Source of the DNA: Macrothele yani
Lineage: Eukaryota; Arthropoda; Arachnida; Araneae; Macrothelidae
Length of the DNA: 64,000 bases
Assembly: GCA_039090855.1 (NCBI GenBank)
Contig: CM077022.1
Coordinates: forward strand, 70,828,971-70,892,970
Direction: 5' to 3'
Shown: one piece after another, positions 1-10,314 of the stretch
How the letters are laid out: each line of letters opens with the position of its first letter
Position numbering within the stretch: the stretch's first letter is position 1
Made by a program: the position numbers and the translations under genes
The notes under the pieces: generated by a model
What the model saw: the letters and a program-made list of their open reading frames with translations, nothing else
What the model was told of the DNA's origin: nothing
The model's database searches: none

Positions 1-511
1 ATGTTGTGCGTTGTGATGACGTGGACTTTGAATTGTGGCGACGTAGATTCGGTGTGGAAATCCAGGTTAGTACTTTTTCTTTTGGTTGACAAAATACAAA
101 TTAATTCATGTTATACACAAATGTGAAATGTCTCACCCTAGCTTTAGATTAATTGCGTTTCGTGTTCGAACAAAACTGCTGATCGTTAGGCCTAATGTCT
201 AAACGATCCCGCTAAGAGATTGTGTAATCGTGTACTTTTTGTTTTCTAAAAAATTAGAACGCCTGGAACGTTTGAGTGTTACGAAATAAATGTCCGTTAG
301 GTATACAATTTAAGGTTAAAACCATGTCAACTGTAGTTCCCTCTTCCTTAACGAAAGCAAAAAATGCACAATTAAAGTTGTTTCGTAAGCTCGTACTGAA
401 CAGCTAATGGCATTCTTCATGTGCATATTTAAAACATACTGAATAGGTGAGGAACCGTGGTTACATAATATTATAAATTTTGATGTATGGTAGATGTTCT
501 TTTTTCTTTTG
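1..511. other. Intergenic, nothing recognised
   Basis: AT-rich sequence without a coherent reading frame, tRNA-like head or terminal repeat that I can recognise. It leads directly into a SINE 3' fragment. Confidence 0.5.
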
Positions 512-578
512 ATCGGGGGTTTAACGACCACCGTGAGCAACTCAATGGGCTATAAGCAGTCGCCCGTCCCTAATTTCC
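512..578 (-). mobile_element. SINE-1 3' end fragment
   Basis: Reverse-strand piece of the main tRNA-derived SINE of this window, called SINE-1 here. It carries the 3' body words GTTAAACCCCC, GGTGGTCG, GAGTTGCTCA and TATAGCCCATTGAG. The tRNA head is missing, so this is a truncated copy. Confidence 0.8.
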
Positions 579-957
579 ACTCTCTGTAAACTTTTCAGTA
601 GCATGTGTAAAGTTCCACAAAATTGTCGAAAAGGTTCCCCAGGAGGCTTTCCGCTTTTGTGAAATGTTTTCAAGTATATTGTGGAACGTTCCTCATAATG
701 ATGCTGACACCCTGGGACAGAATGTTTCAATAGTGTGTGGAAGGTTGATCACTTTTGTTGAAAAGGTTCCTCTCCTTATTGTGGAACGTTCCACAAAATC
801 ATCCCGGGACAATGTTTCAGACTTCTTCAAAAATGTGTGGAACGTTTGTCAGGATTTCTTGCATAACGTTTTCAAAAATGTTGAGGCAGCTGTAGTTCCC
901 TCCAGTTCCTTCCCTTTTTTTGTGTGTGACGTTCCACAGATTTTTTTTACAGTGTAG
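579..957. repeat. Local repeats with GGAACGTTCC palindrome
   Basis: The stretch repeats variants of TTGTGGAACGTTCC, AAAAGGTTCC and AATGTTTC at irregular spacing. The word GGAACGTT is half of the palindrome GGAACGTTCC. A 97-codon open frame crosses it, but the frame consists of these repeats and resembles no protein I know, so I do not call it a gene. Confidence 0.4.
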
Positions 958-1011
958 TTTGTGTTAATGAACGATAACGCCACACCTCATCGTACGGTGG
1001 CTGTTGATTAG

Positions 1012-1307
1012 CTAATCAAATCAAACAGCTGTCGAAGCACGATAAAAACATACGATGCAGATCTCAAAGTATTTAATAAATCCTAAAATATATGCATGAT
1101 AAAAACGCAAGATCTTTCGCATGTGTCGCACATGCATTATCAGATCAATTCACAGCCTGATGATGCATGTGCAACGCATGTAAAAGATCTTGCGTTTTTA
1201 TAATGTATATATTTTAGGATTTATTAAATACTTTGAGATTTGCATCGTATATTTTTATCGTTTGTTTGATTTGATTACTATTCAGCACGGAATTTTAAAT
1301 ATTCTCG
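1012..1307. mobile_element. Hairpin MITE inside Tc1-A relic
   Basis: A near-perfect inverted repeat: left arm about 1040-1143, right arm about 1157-1260, separated by roughly 13 bases. Both sides carry the 10-base direct repeat TGTTGATTAG, at 1002-1011 and 1308-1317. The transposase frame continues on each side. Long terminal inverted repeats with a ~10-bp target duplication resemble Mutator-like (MULE) derivatives, but no transposase identifies the superfamily. Confidence 0.75.
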
Positions 1308-1384
1308 TGTTGATTAGTTGCTGGAAAGTGAAGACATTCAGCGGATGGATTGGCAAGCACGTTCTCCAGCACTAAATCCCATAG

Positions 1385-2106
1385 CATCAAATAGAAGACA
1401 TGGCTCTTTCCACGTTTATAAGTGAGTCACGGAAAAATTCTCGTCGGCTGCCACCGGGAATCGAACCCAGGGTCTTCCAGTTACGCGCCGGATATGCTTC
1501 CACTGCATCACAGCGGCCTCGAAATTCTCCAGAATCACTAACGATAAACTACCAAACCACATGGCAGGTTGCTTCCTTGGAGCCCCGCACAATGCTGGGG
1601 ATTCACCAAAGATGAACAGCAGCAACTGAACAAATAACTAAAAAGGCGAATGAATGATAAATACACAGTTGACGTGGACAAGGAACATCAAATAGAAGTC
1701 ATCGCTCTTTCCACGTTTATTGGTGAGCCACGGAAAAATTCTCATAAACGTGGAAAGAGCGATGACTTCTATTTGATGTTCCTGGTCCACGTCAACTGTG
1801 TATTTATCATTCATTCGCCTTCTAGTTATTTGTTCAGTTGCGCTGTTCATCTTTGGTGAATCCCCAGCACTGTGCGGGGCTCCAAGGAAGCAACCTGCCA
1901 TGTGGTTTGGTAGTTTGTCGTTAGTGAGTGTGGATAATTTCGAGGCCGCTGTGATGCAGTGGAAGCATATCCGGCGCGTAACTGGAAGACCCTGGATTCG
2001 ATTCCAGGTGGCGGCCGACGAGAATTTTTCCGTGACTCACTTATAAACGTGGAAAGAGCGATGACTTCTGTTTGATGTTTCTGGTCCACGTCAACTGTGT
2101 ATTTAT
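1385..2106. mobile_element. Fold-back dimer of a tRNA-like SINE
   Basis: Two copies of a tRNA-headed repeat lie in inverted orientation. The centre near 1730 is a near-perfect palindrome with TCTTTCCACGTTTAT and its complement on both sides. Each arm holds a tRNA-like segment with B-box-like GGATTCGATTCC at about 1990 and its complement at about 1460. The 11-base duplication AAATCCCATAG at 1374-1384 and 2107-2117 shows that it entered as one unit. The host frame resumes at NPIE exactly after the duplication. Confidence 0.75.
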
Positions 2107-2257
2107 AAATCCCATAGAACTCGCGTGAGAAGCTGTGGGGAGATGCGTTGCGGCACGTCAAGACACACAGAAAACTGTGCGACAGCTGAAGACGGCTTTG
2201 AAATGGGCGATATCGCCGCAAGAACTCATCATCCTAGTGCGGAGTATAGAATCGATC

Positions 2258-2447
2258 CCTTTTGTTGTGTTCCTAAAAACAAAGTTATATACTTACTTTT
2301 TATTAAACGACACCCAGATGTTGCCAAAGTACGCGAAATAAGTGCTATAGTGAAAAAAGTATCATTAATACAAATCTCGCGCCATAGACGCTTTCCTAAT
2401 ATTCTGCGTTTTAGCAAAATTGAGGAAAATCTTTGTATAACAGACTA
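2258..2447. repeat. Old interspersed repeat X, copy 1
   Basis: It is homologous to the split copy at 13.7-16.5 kb. Shared words include ACTTTTTATTAAACGA, CCAAAGTACG, GAAATAA and GAATCTTTGT. No coding capacity is seen and the family is unrecognised. Confidence 0.6.
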
Positions 2448-2800
2448 ACTACGTAGGTGAATCAAAAAGTAAGTTACACTTAGGGCCGTCTGGAGTGAGA
2501 TTGCAGTAAGACCGTGTGTGCTTGGGAGAGAAGTAAACAGTACGTCAGAGCTGCCGACGGGAGGTGTTTTAGTTCAGTAACCGCTTGAGGCGTGGCCAGG
2601 AGGCACTTCGCAACGACGCGTCAACTGGCTGGATTCTTGCTCCAAATTGGAAGTGCAAGCAACCATTGGATTTTTTCGTGGGCTAAGCGCCTAAATTGCA
2701 CTGACATCCATCGTGAAATCTGTGTTGTGTACGACAGGGACGAAGTAAGTGTCTCTGACGACATGGGCTTGTTGTTTTGCTAAAGGGTTCGGGCTCATGG
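2448..2800 (+). pseudogene. Possible mariner-type N-terminal fragment
   Basis: The frame around 2592-2783 includes RRHFATTRQLAGFLLQIGSA and IHREICVVY, which resembles the N-terminal helix-turn-helix of some mariner-like transposases (…IHRELCxVYG…). The upstream words GTAGGTGAATCAAAAAGTAA could be a terminal repeat, but I see no matching right end. The catalytic domain is absent. It could be chance similarity, so the call is weak. Confidence 0.3.
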
Positions 2801-2884
2801 CGTGTATGTGTCTGTTTGTCTGGAATGCGTTTTATTGCGTTATGTTAAGCAAACTTGTAATGATATTTATTATTAAATATCATT

Positions 2885-4228
2885 ACAAATGATATTTAAT
2901 GATAAATATCATTATAAATTTGCGAAATTTACCTTAACGCCCTCTAGCGGAAAGTCTATGGGTTACTTGAAAATTTTGAAATTGCATGAAAAACATTTCG
3001 CACGGGAAACACTATCCAACAAAGTAGGAATTTTTCCAATCGGACTCTTAGAAGCAGAGATATTGACAAAAAGAAGATGTACATTTACTCCCCCTGACGG
3101 AGACACCACGAATTATTTTAAGAAGAAAATATTCCGAAAAGTTTTATAGACAGGAGTAGTATCGGTCCACAAACGAATTTTTTTCAGTCAAGATTTTAGG
3201 AGCTCAGATTTTGCTGCAAATACATCAGAAGCGGAAATTAAGGCTTACGCCCCTGGTGGCCAAACTATTCCTTACCAAAAATGAGAAATTACATGAAAAA
3301 GATTTCTCATGAGGAGCTGTGTCAGGTGCAGAAAGAATTTTTCAAATCGGAGTTTTAGAAGAAGAGATATCGGGGAAAAAGTAATTTACCTTTACGCCCC
3401 TAGCGAAAAGTCTATGAATTACTTGAAAATTTTGAAATTATATGAAAAACATGTCGTACCGGAAACTCTATCCAATAAAGAAGGAATTTTCCAAATCGGA
3501 CCATTAGAAGAAGAGATATTGACAAAAATAAAATATATATCTATGCCCCCTGGCCGAAACCATGCAATATTTTATGAAGAAAATATTCCGAAAAGGTATA
3601 TCGACGTGAGTGGCATCAGCCCGCGAACAAACTTTTTCAGTCGAGATTTTAGAAGCTCAGATTTTGTGGCAAATACATTAGAAGCAGCAATCAACACTTA
3701 CGCCCCCTGGTGGCCAAACTATTCCTTACCAAAAATTAAAAATTGCATGCAAAAGTTTTCCCATCAGGAGTTATATTCGCTGAAGAAAATTCTTTTCAAA
3801 TCGGAGTTATAGAATTAGAGATATCGGGAAACCTCAACTTACTTTTACGCCCCCTAGCGAAAAATCTGTGAGTAACTTTTAAAAGTGACTATACCTAAAA
3901 CATTCTTCGACAAAAATAGATTGGAAAGGTAAAAGATTTTTTCAATCGGATGTTTAGAAGCAAATATGGAATAAAATGTATTTTGAATTTGATATCATAT
4001 GCATTTACGCCCACAAGCGGCGAAATTGTACACAGTAAAAAAAAAATGAAATGAATGATCATCATTCGCATATTTCAGGTTTCCCAATGCAAAAAGAACT
4101 TTTCAAATCGGACTAATAGTTGCAGAGATATGGTGTCCGCAGGCGGACGGACAGACGGACGGACGGACAAACCGATAACATAACCTCGATCTTTTTTTTT
4201 TTTTTTTGCAAAAGACGTGCTGAAAATT
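2885..4228 (+). repeat. Box repeat, copy 1
   Basis: Non-coding element built from ~150-bp units. Each unit carries a box like CGCCCCCTAGCGG next to AAATCGGA and TTTTAGAAGC motifs. Boxes start at 2938, 3088, 3248, 3395, 3544, 3701, 3848 and 4008, so spacing is 147-160 bp. Every third box has the same flank, giving a ~453-bp higher-order unit. The 3' end is marked by a GGACGGACGG stretch, CCGATAACATAA, a T-run and GACGTGCT. Short open frames across it are by-products. Confidence 0.8.
3698..3716 (-). promoter_or_regulatory. CTCF-consensus-like box
   Basis: Read on the minus strand this box is TGGCCACCAGGGGGCGTAA. The vertebrate CTCF consensus is TGGCCACCAGGGGGCGCTA, so 17 of 19 positions agree. 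Binding in this organism is inference; the match is visible in the sequence. Confidence 0.45.
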
Positions 4229-5028
4229 AACAGAAATGCATTTCATGAAGTAACTTTTCTGTTTATCGACATGTCGAGGTCGATAATCTAAGCTTTGCTC
4301 GAAGAAATTCCGAGTGCCTCATAAATTAAAAGAATTAAGTTCTGTTGCAGAGAATCAGGTGATGCGGAAATAGTGGCTCTCCAAATCAATTTGTTGGTCT
4401 TCAGTTAAAAGAAAGGAAGTCGACAACACAACTGACCGCGTTACCAAACGAAGTGTGACGTTTGCAAGCGAAAATACAGGGAACTGTATTTCGAAAGGCT
4501 GTCAGAAATCTACTGCGCTCTGATCAAACAACATAGCGAAACTCGTTGCTGTAATTTAATTGGTAGCTCTTGATTGCAGATGGTGTCCGATAAAAGAAAA
4601 ACTCATTTGTTTGGTTCCAATTCCCTGAATGACTCATAATAAATCGATTAGACTAATTGCCAAATATCGTGGAGGTAATTTGCGACCATTTGCTGTAAAT
4701 AGAAAGCATGAATATCAGACGACCTATTGGCATATCTCAACAAATCTGAGGAAATATCATGCTATGGCACTGTTTACAGCTTTTGTTTGCAGCTTGTAGC
4801 CGGCGTGCCAGTTTTCCTTTGAAAGGAAATACCGCATAAACATGATTTAACGTTCTATTCTTTTCGCAGACACCTTTTGATGGATTGACACACTCCGGTA
4901 CATCAAACTGGTAGCTTCAAATTTCAGAAACGAAAGCTGTTTTGCGGATGAACAGTTTTCTATAAAATTAAGTACGTGAGTCTTGATCTCAAAGACTAGT
5001 CTTATGACGATTATATATTTTAAAACAT
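4229..5028. other. No recognised feature
   Basis: AT-rich sequence between the box repeat and the Penelope-like relic. I see no frame above chance, no tRNA-like head and no inverted terminal repeat. Confidence 0.45.
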
Positions 5029-5849
5029 TACAACGCAGTTTGTCACAAATATTTATTTTTTCAAGTCGACCATGTTTTCTCTGGGTATTGACCTAGCTTC
5101 ATCAGATAAAGACAGTTTGGAAAACGAACTTTATTCCGTTAAACGTGTTGCAGTACAGCGAGGATACAACCCTTCCATTATAGACAAAGCTCTAACAAAA
5201 TTCTGGAAACCGAAGACTGTCGCCACGTTAACTCCTGTGATGCTCCCATTGCGAGAGAATTTTGCCATTATGTGACATTTCCTTCAAAATTTCAAAAATT
5301 CTCAAAACCTTTAATTTCAAAGTGATTTTTAAACCGATAAACAAAATCAACTTTTTAGGATCAAAGGACTATGTTAAAGACAAAAACTCGTAAGGTATTT
5401 ATCAAATTCCATGTGAATGTGGCGCTTCGTATATATAGGACAGACCCGTAGAGCCTTGCGTTTCCGATTGAAGGAACACAAGACCTACATTCGGAACTGT
5501 GACCTAAAGAAGTCATCGATGGCTAAACACTGTTACCAAAAGGACCATAAGTTTCTCTTTAAAGAAGCAAAACTAATTGACGTGCCAGATTCAACCACAA
5601 AACTTTAGAAATTTTGGAAGCTTTCCATATATATAAGAAGTCTTCGCAACTTGTTAATGACATGGCATCCACCCCATTTCTATCAAGCGCGTGGAATCAT
5701 CTAACGAAAACACGTGAGTGTAAACACCATTTATGATATCATATACAATTTGAATATTTACGTGCATTCATCCTGATGCAGTTAGGTCAATACCCAACGA
5801 AACCATGGTCGACTTGAAAAAATAAATATTTGTGACAAACTACGTTGTA
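5029..5849. mobile_element. Penelope-like element relic with inverted flanks
   Basis: About 77 bases at 5029-5105 recur in inverted orientation at 5772-5849, sharing TTTGTCACAAATATTT and CAAGTCGACCATG. Between them lies a degraded RT tail and a GIY-YIG nuclease relic. Penelope-like elements are known for complex terminal repeats and inverted partial copies, which fits. A word AAGTACGTGAG also recurs in direct orientation outside both arms (about 4972 and 5861). Confidence 0.65.
5072..5720 (+). pseudogene. Penelope-like RT/GIY-YIG nuclease, degraded
   Basis: Two readable blocks remain. The first (5072-5275) contains ENELYSVKRVAVQRGYNPSI, resembling the region after the RT palm in Penelope-like polyproteins. 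The second (5417-5608) has VYIGQTRRALRFRLKEHKTY and AKHCYQKDHKF, which fits a GIY-YIG endonuclease: Y-I-G, the conserved Arg, and a later His-rich stretch. A third piece near 5610-5700 reads ILEAFHIYK and TPFLSSAWN, the usual C-terminal tail. Frames are broken between blocks and the RT core is missing. Confidence 0.7.
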
Positions 5850-6430
5850 TTATCTTAAAATAAGTACGTGAGTGTCACGTGGGATTTTAAACTTAAAGCG
5901 TTCTGTTGTAGCAATGGAAAACACGAGATTCAGATTCAATACCAGAACATACAAGAAAGATGACATCGAATTTTCGGTTGTAATCAGCGCCTCTTTTGGA
6001 TCCCTTCTGACGCGAATTAAATTTATCAAAGTCAGTGCAACCGGTTAGGAAAAATCAACCGGATTTCTGCTATCGATAAAACATTCAGAAATAGAAACAG
6101 CTACGTACTTCTAAAAGCGGCTAAAAAGTATGTTACGAAAATTAACAAAGGGCGCACAAAAAGTTTCTCATAGCAAAAGGATTTGGGAGATAACCATATT
6201 TTCAATTCGATCCGTTAAAAGATGTAGATGTTAAAGGAAACATGATATAACTCTACGCCTTCTAGCGTAAGAATTTTGCATAATGAGATTGTTGAAAATA
6301 CGCGAAAAATATTTTTCATGGAAAAAACTATGTTAAGGAAAAATAACTTTTCAAATACGTCTCCTGGAAGCAGAGACAGGGAGAAGAAGGTATTGCCGTT
6401 TACGGCCGCCAAGCGGGAAATTTGTGTATT

Positions 6431-6664
6431 ATTATTATTATTATTATTATTTTTTATTGGAGGTTTAACGACCACCGTGAGCAACTTAGTGGGCTATAAG
6501 CAGTCGCCCGTCCCTAATTTAGGGCAACTAGTTCCAGGGAAGGGAGAGAGCCAGGGCAGTAAGACAAACACATAACATCCATGCCTCACCGGGATTCCAA
6601 CCCGAACCCATCTCGGACGAGTGATCAGGAGCCATCGCTTAGTCCTCTGCGCCACCGCGGCGGC
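6431..6664 (-). mobile_element. SINE-1, full length, (AAT)n tail
   Basis: Complete reverse copy: tRNA-like head with GGTGGCGCAG near 6650, B-box-like sequence, body, and 3' words GAGGTTTAACGACC. The tail in SINE orientation is an AAT repeat instead of poly(A). The 13-base target duplication AAATTTGTGTATT lies at 6418-6430 and 6665-6677, inside the box repeat. Confidence 0.9.
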
Positions 6665-7683
6665 AAATTTGTGTATTACTTAAAGAGGATAATACTCCAT
6701 ATCTCTACTGTAGCGAATGGCATACAGTAAAAAAAGAAATTTCTCAATAGGGTTTTTGGAGGTGGAGATAGAGCTGCATACAGAAGTACACAAACACCAC
6801 CTAGCGACAGAACTGTGAATTATACAACCTCTCAAATACTAACCTAAAGTGTTCCACAAGATTAATGGCATCCGGTGGTGAATTTTTTAAATCGCACATT
6901 TAGAAGAAAAGTTACTGAGAAAAACAGATTAAACATTGGCGCCTCTATGCGAATTTGCTCATTGTTTTGGAAAGAAAATACACACGAAGAATTTTCATAG
7001 TTAGTAGTATCCGACCGAAGAAGAATTTTTTATATCGGGTTTTTAGTCCCGCAGATATTGCTGTGAACGTGAACTTACGCCCTCTAGTGGCACACTTGTG
7101 AGCTAAGAACATTTTGAAATTGTATGAGAAACATTTCTCAGCGGAAACGCTCCCCAATAAAAAATGGATATTTCAAATTGGACTGTTAGAAGCAAAGATA
7201 TCGACAAAAATAGGATGTATATCTACGTCCCCTGGCGGCAAAACTATGCGCTATTTTGAGCAGGAGGTATTTTCAAAAGGTTTTTCTAGGTGAGTGATAT
7301 CGGTCCACAAAAGAATATTTTCGATCGAGTTTTCGGAAGCTTAGACCTTTGCTGCAAATTGGTGGCCAAACCATTCTTTATCAAAAATTAGAAATTATAG
7401 GCAAAGCATTTCCCATCAGAAGCTTTATCTGATGCGGGAATAATGTTTAAAATCAGAGTTTTAGGAGCCCATATATCGAGGAAAACGCAATTTACCATAC
7501 GTCCCCTAGTGCGAAATCTATACAATACTTGAAAATTTTGAAACTATATAAGACACATTTCGTACAGAAAACCGATTTTTCGAGGTGAGCGCTATCGGTC
7601 CACGAAAGAAGTTTTTCGATCGAATTTCCAGAAGCTCAGATTTTGCTGCAAGTACATCAGAAGCAGAAATAAGCACTTACAAA

Positions 7684-7830
7684 TAACTGCCCGGGTTCGA
7701 GTCCCGAATGAGGCATGGTGCGTTTGTTTGTCTTTTGGCTCGGCTTCCCTTCACTGAAACCAGTGGGCCCAAATTAGTGACGGGAGACTGCAGAACATAG
7801 TGTTGTTCACGGTGGTCGTACCCACTGGTG
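7684..7830 (+). mobile_element. Old SINE-1 relative, partial
   Basis: Starts at the B box (GGGTTCGAGTCCC), continues with GAGGCATGGTGCGTTTG and CCAGTGGGCCCAAATTAG, and ends at GTTCACGGTGGTCGTA. The tRNA A-box half is missing. It is more diverged than the full copies and shares GAATGAGGCATGGTGCG with 8356-8552, which suggests an older subfamily. Confidence 0.7.
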
Positions 7831-8355
7831 GGCAAACCATTTCTTACAAAAAAATTAGAAAATACATGCAAAACATTTCACATGAGGAGCTCTTTCTGAT
7901 ACAGGAAGAACTTTTCAATTCGGACTTTTAGAAGCAGAGATATCTAGGAAAATGCAATTTATCCTTACCCCGCCTAGCGGAAAATCTGTGCATTACTTGA
8001 AAAAGTAAATGTGCCCAAAATAGTCTTCGTTAAAAGTGGCATCGAATGGGAGAACGAATCTTTTCAATCGGATATTTAGAAGCGAATAAATGGAACAAAA
8101 TGTATTTTGAATTCCACATCTGCATTTACGCCCTCCAACGGCGAAGTTTTGCATCGGAAAAAGCATGAAGGCAAGGATCACCATTCTCTAATTTCAAGCT
8201 TCCCAACGCAAGGAGAATTTTTGAAATCGGACTATAGTTGCAGAGATATGGTGTCCACAGACGGATGGACGGACAAACCGATAACATAAGCATGATCTTT
8301 TTTACAAAAGATGTGCTAAACGGACATAACTGACCCTACAGGAAAAGTTACAGCG

Positions 8356-8552
8356 ATCATTGGCTCACTGTTCAAAACGCTGGCTTCTGACTTTTCTTCC
8401 GAGTTGGGCCCTGGTTCGATTCTCGAATGAGGCATGGTGCGTTTGTCTTTTGGCTCTGTTTCTCTCACTTCACTGGAACCAGTGGTCCCAAATTAGTGAT
8501 GGGAGACTGCATGTAGAACATAGTGTTTTTCACGGTAGTCGTAAAACCTCAT
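8356..8552 (+). mobile_element. Old SINE-1 relative
   Basis: Degraded head, then GGTTCGATTCTCGAATGAGG, TGGAACCAGTGG, GATGGGAGACTGC and TTCACGGTAGTCGTAAAACC. Same subfamily as 7684-7830. Confidence 0.7.
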
Positions 8553-8769
8553 AAAAAGTTCCAGTATAGCGCTCTCCCATACGTCTGAAATTTTGACCAA
8601 AGTTGATTTATTTCTCCAAATACACAGTCGAGTGACACTATTGTGATCATCTCCTACTTTTGACGTCAACAGCGCGTAGCCAATGAAAGAAGGCACGTGT
8701 CGTGAGATGGCTTGGAGGGTATATAAGGTGTGCTGTAGGCGATCTGAAAACATATAACTCGTTGCTGTC

Positions 8770-9966
8770 ATGAATAAAAGGAGCGATTTATCAGATTGCC
8801 GCTCCGGTGGCGCAGTGGTCTAAGCGATGGCCTCTGATCATTCGCCCGAACGGGGTCCGGGTTCGAATCCCGGTGAGGCATGGATGTCGTGTTTGTCTTA
8901 CGGCACTGGCTCTCTCCCTTCCCTGGAACCAGTGACCCTAAATTAGGGACGGGCGACTGCTTATAGCCCATTGAGTTGCTCACGGTGGTCGTTAAACCTC
9001 CATTCAAAAAAAAAAAAATATATATCAGATTTGTAAAAAAAGATGATTATCGGCTTTCGGGCCAAGGGTGGCAGTATTTCTGAAACAGCGCAGTTTGTGA
9101 ACTGTTTGCGTGCTGCTGCGAATAAGCGACGTGAAAACTGCGGAGCACCACGTGCCATTAATGTGAAAGGTGAACGTTGGCTGCGAAGGCTCGTGAGGGC
9201 CGATCGACACGCTACAGTGGAACAACTCACTGGCCGTATGAACCACGGGGCTACCGGAAGTGTGCCTAAAACGACAGCTCAGTGAACCCTGCTACGTATG
9301 GGACTCCGATGCAGACAGATGGTCCCTGCACCCATGCTAACGAAGGTGCATCGGCAGAAAAGGCTTACATTTGCACGGCAGTATCGGAATTGGACCTCCG
9401 CTGATTGGCCAAGGATTGCCTTCTCCTGTGAGTCACGTTTTCTGCTTCATCGAACGGATGGACGTTGGCGTATAAGGCAAGAAACATCGGAGAACAAACA
9501 CTCTTCAACCATAGCTAGAAGAACACAAGCTGATGGGGGCAGCGTTATGGTCTGGGGAATGTTTTCGTGGCATTCCCTGGGTACACTCATACCTGTGGAA
9601 GGCTCTATAGACCGATTCGTTATGAATCCATCCTTGCAGACCAATGCGACGTGTCACACAGCAAGAAATGTCTGAGAGTGGTTGGAAGAGCACGATGAGG
9701 ACTTCAAATTACTTCCCTGGCCCCCTGATTCCTCAGACTTGAACCCAATTGAGCATCTGTGGGACCACCTCGATCGTATTGTTCGCTCTATGGATCCTCC
9801 AATACGCACCCTCCAGCAGCTGTCAGATGCACTGCAGTCAGCATGTCTCCACATACCTGTGAACATCTTCCAGCACCTTATTGAGTCACTCCCAGCCCGT
9901 GTAGCTGCTGTCCGCGCTGCACACGGCGGTTACTCTGGATATTGGCTGGTGGTCACAATTATGTGA
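8770..9966 (+). pseudogene. Tc1-like transposase, family B, SINE-split
   Basis: The frame starts MNKRSDLSDL and is interrupted after about eight codons by the SINE. It resumes as MIIGFRAKGGSISETAQFVN (helix-turn-helix). The catalytic domain begins near 9298. The first Asp of the DDE motif is replaced: the usual FSDESRF reads FSCESRF. A block around the second Asp is deleted, so ADQVHP joins directly to NATCHTARN. The third region SDLNPIEHLW is intact. The usual TAG stop after GYSGY has become TGG, extending the frame by nine codons. Clearly inactive. Confidence 0.9.
8798..9022 (+). mobile_element. SINE-1, full length, in Tc1-B
   Basis: Complete copy with head GCCGCTCCGGTGGCGCAGTG, B box GGTTCGAATCCC, and 3' end GTCGTTAAACCTCC plus an A-rich tail. 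The target duplication TATCAGATT is at 8789-8797 and 9023-9031. It breaks the transposase reading frame of its host. Confidence 0.95.
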
Positions 9967-10314
9967 CTCGACAGTGTAATTTGCTCCACTCGTAGTTTTG
10001 TTTTCGACTGAGAGCATTATCGTGGCAAGCAACTGCCCTTAACCCAATGTTTAACTTAAGTAATATTTTTTTAGCACGTTTTTTGTAAAAAAAGATCGTG
10101 CTTATGTTATCAGTTTATCCGTTCCTCCGCCGGTCAGTCTGTTGACACCATATCTCTGCAACTATTAGCCCGATTTGAAATTGTTTTCTTGCATTCGGAA
10201 GCTTGAAATGTGCGAATGATGATCCTTCATTTCGTTTTTTTTAACACGAACATTTTCGCCGCTAGAGGGCGTAAATGCACATCATATCGAATTCAAATTA
10301 CATTTTATTCCATA

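Larger units (their letters stand above)
958..2257 (+). pseudogene. Tc1-like transposase relic (family A), nested
   Basis: This is the C-terminal part of a DDE transposase, split twice. The first piece reads NDNATPHRTVAV, around the second catalytic Asp. After a hairpin insertion it resumes as LLESEDIQRMDWQARSPALNPI. After a second insertion it resumes near 2107 as NPIELA, stop, then a degraded tail ending about 2257. The intact relative at 28.7-29.7 kb (minus strand) reads DGNATPHRTVAVAELLESEDIQ and SPDLNPIEHVW, so the pieces align in order. In-frame stops and loss of the Glu region make it dead. The N-terminal half is absent. Confidence 0.8.
5950..8320 (+). repeat. Box repeat, copy 2
   Basis: Forward copy starting with the conserved 5' words CATCGAATTTTCGG and TTTTGGATCC. 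It ends with GGATGGACGGACAAACCG, ATAACATAAGCATGATC and AAAGATGTGCT. Boxes are visible near 6255, 6401, 6798, 6940, 7077, 7228, 7500, 7965 and 8129. It is interrupted by SINE-1 copies at 6431-6664 and about 7684-7830. Divergence is higher than in the 21-23 kb copy. Confidence 0.75.
8623..9976 (+). mobile_element. Tc1-like element, family B, copy 1
   Basis: Terminal inverted repeats CACAGTCGAGTGACACTATT and, at the right, the complement of CACTGTCGAGTCACATAATT. TA lies on each side (8621-8622 and 9977-9978). A TATA-like GGGTATATAAGG lies at about 8718. A SINE-1 is inserted at 8798-9022 just inside the coding start. Confidence 0.9.

Noticed and set aside
664..957. 97-codon frame as a gene
   Set aside because: It is made of GGAACGTT-type local repeats and resembles no protein.
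3309..3812. 167-codon frame in the box repeat
   Set aside because: The frame follows tandem subunits and is broken in the other copies of the same repeat, so it is not a conserved protein.
8820..8880. tRNA gene in the SINE head
   Set aside because: Same head is present in every SINE-1 copy with target duplications; no complete cloverleaf with a proper 3' end.
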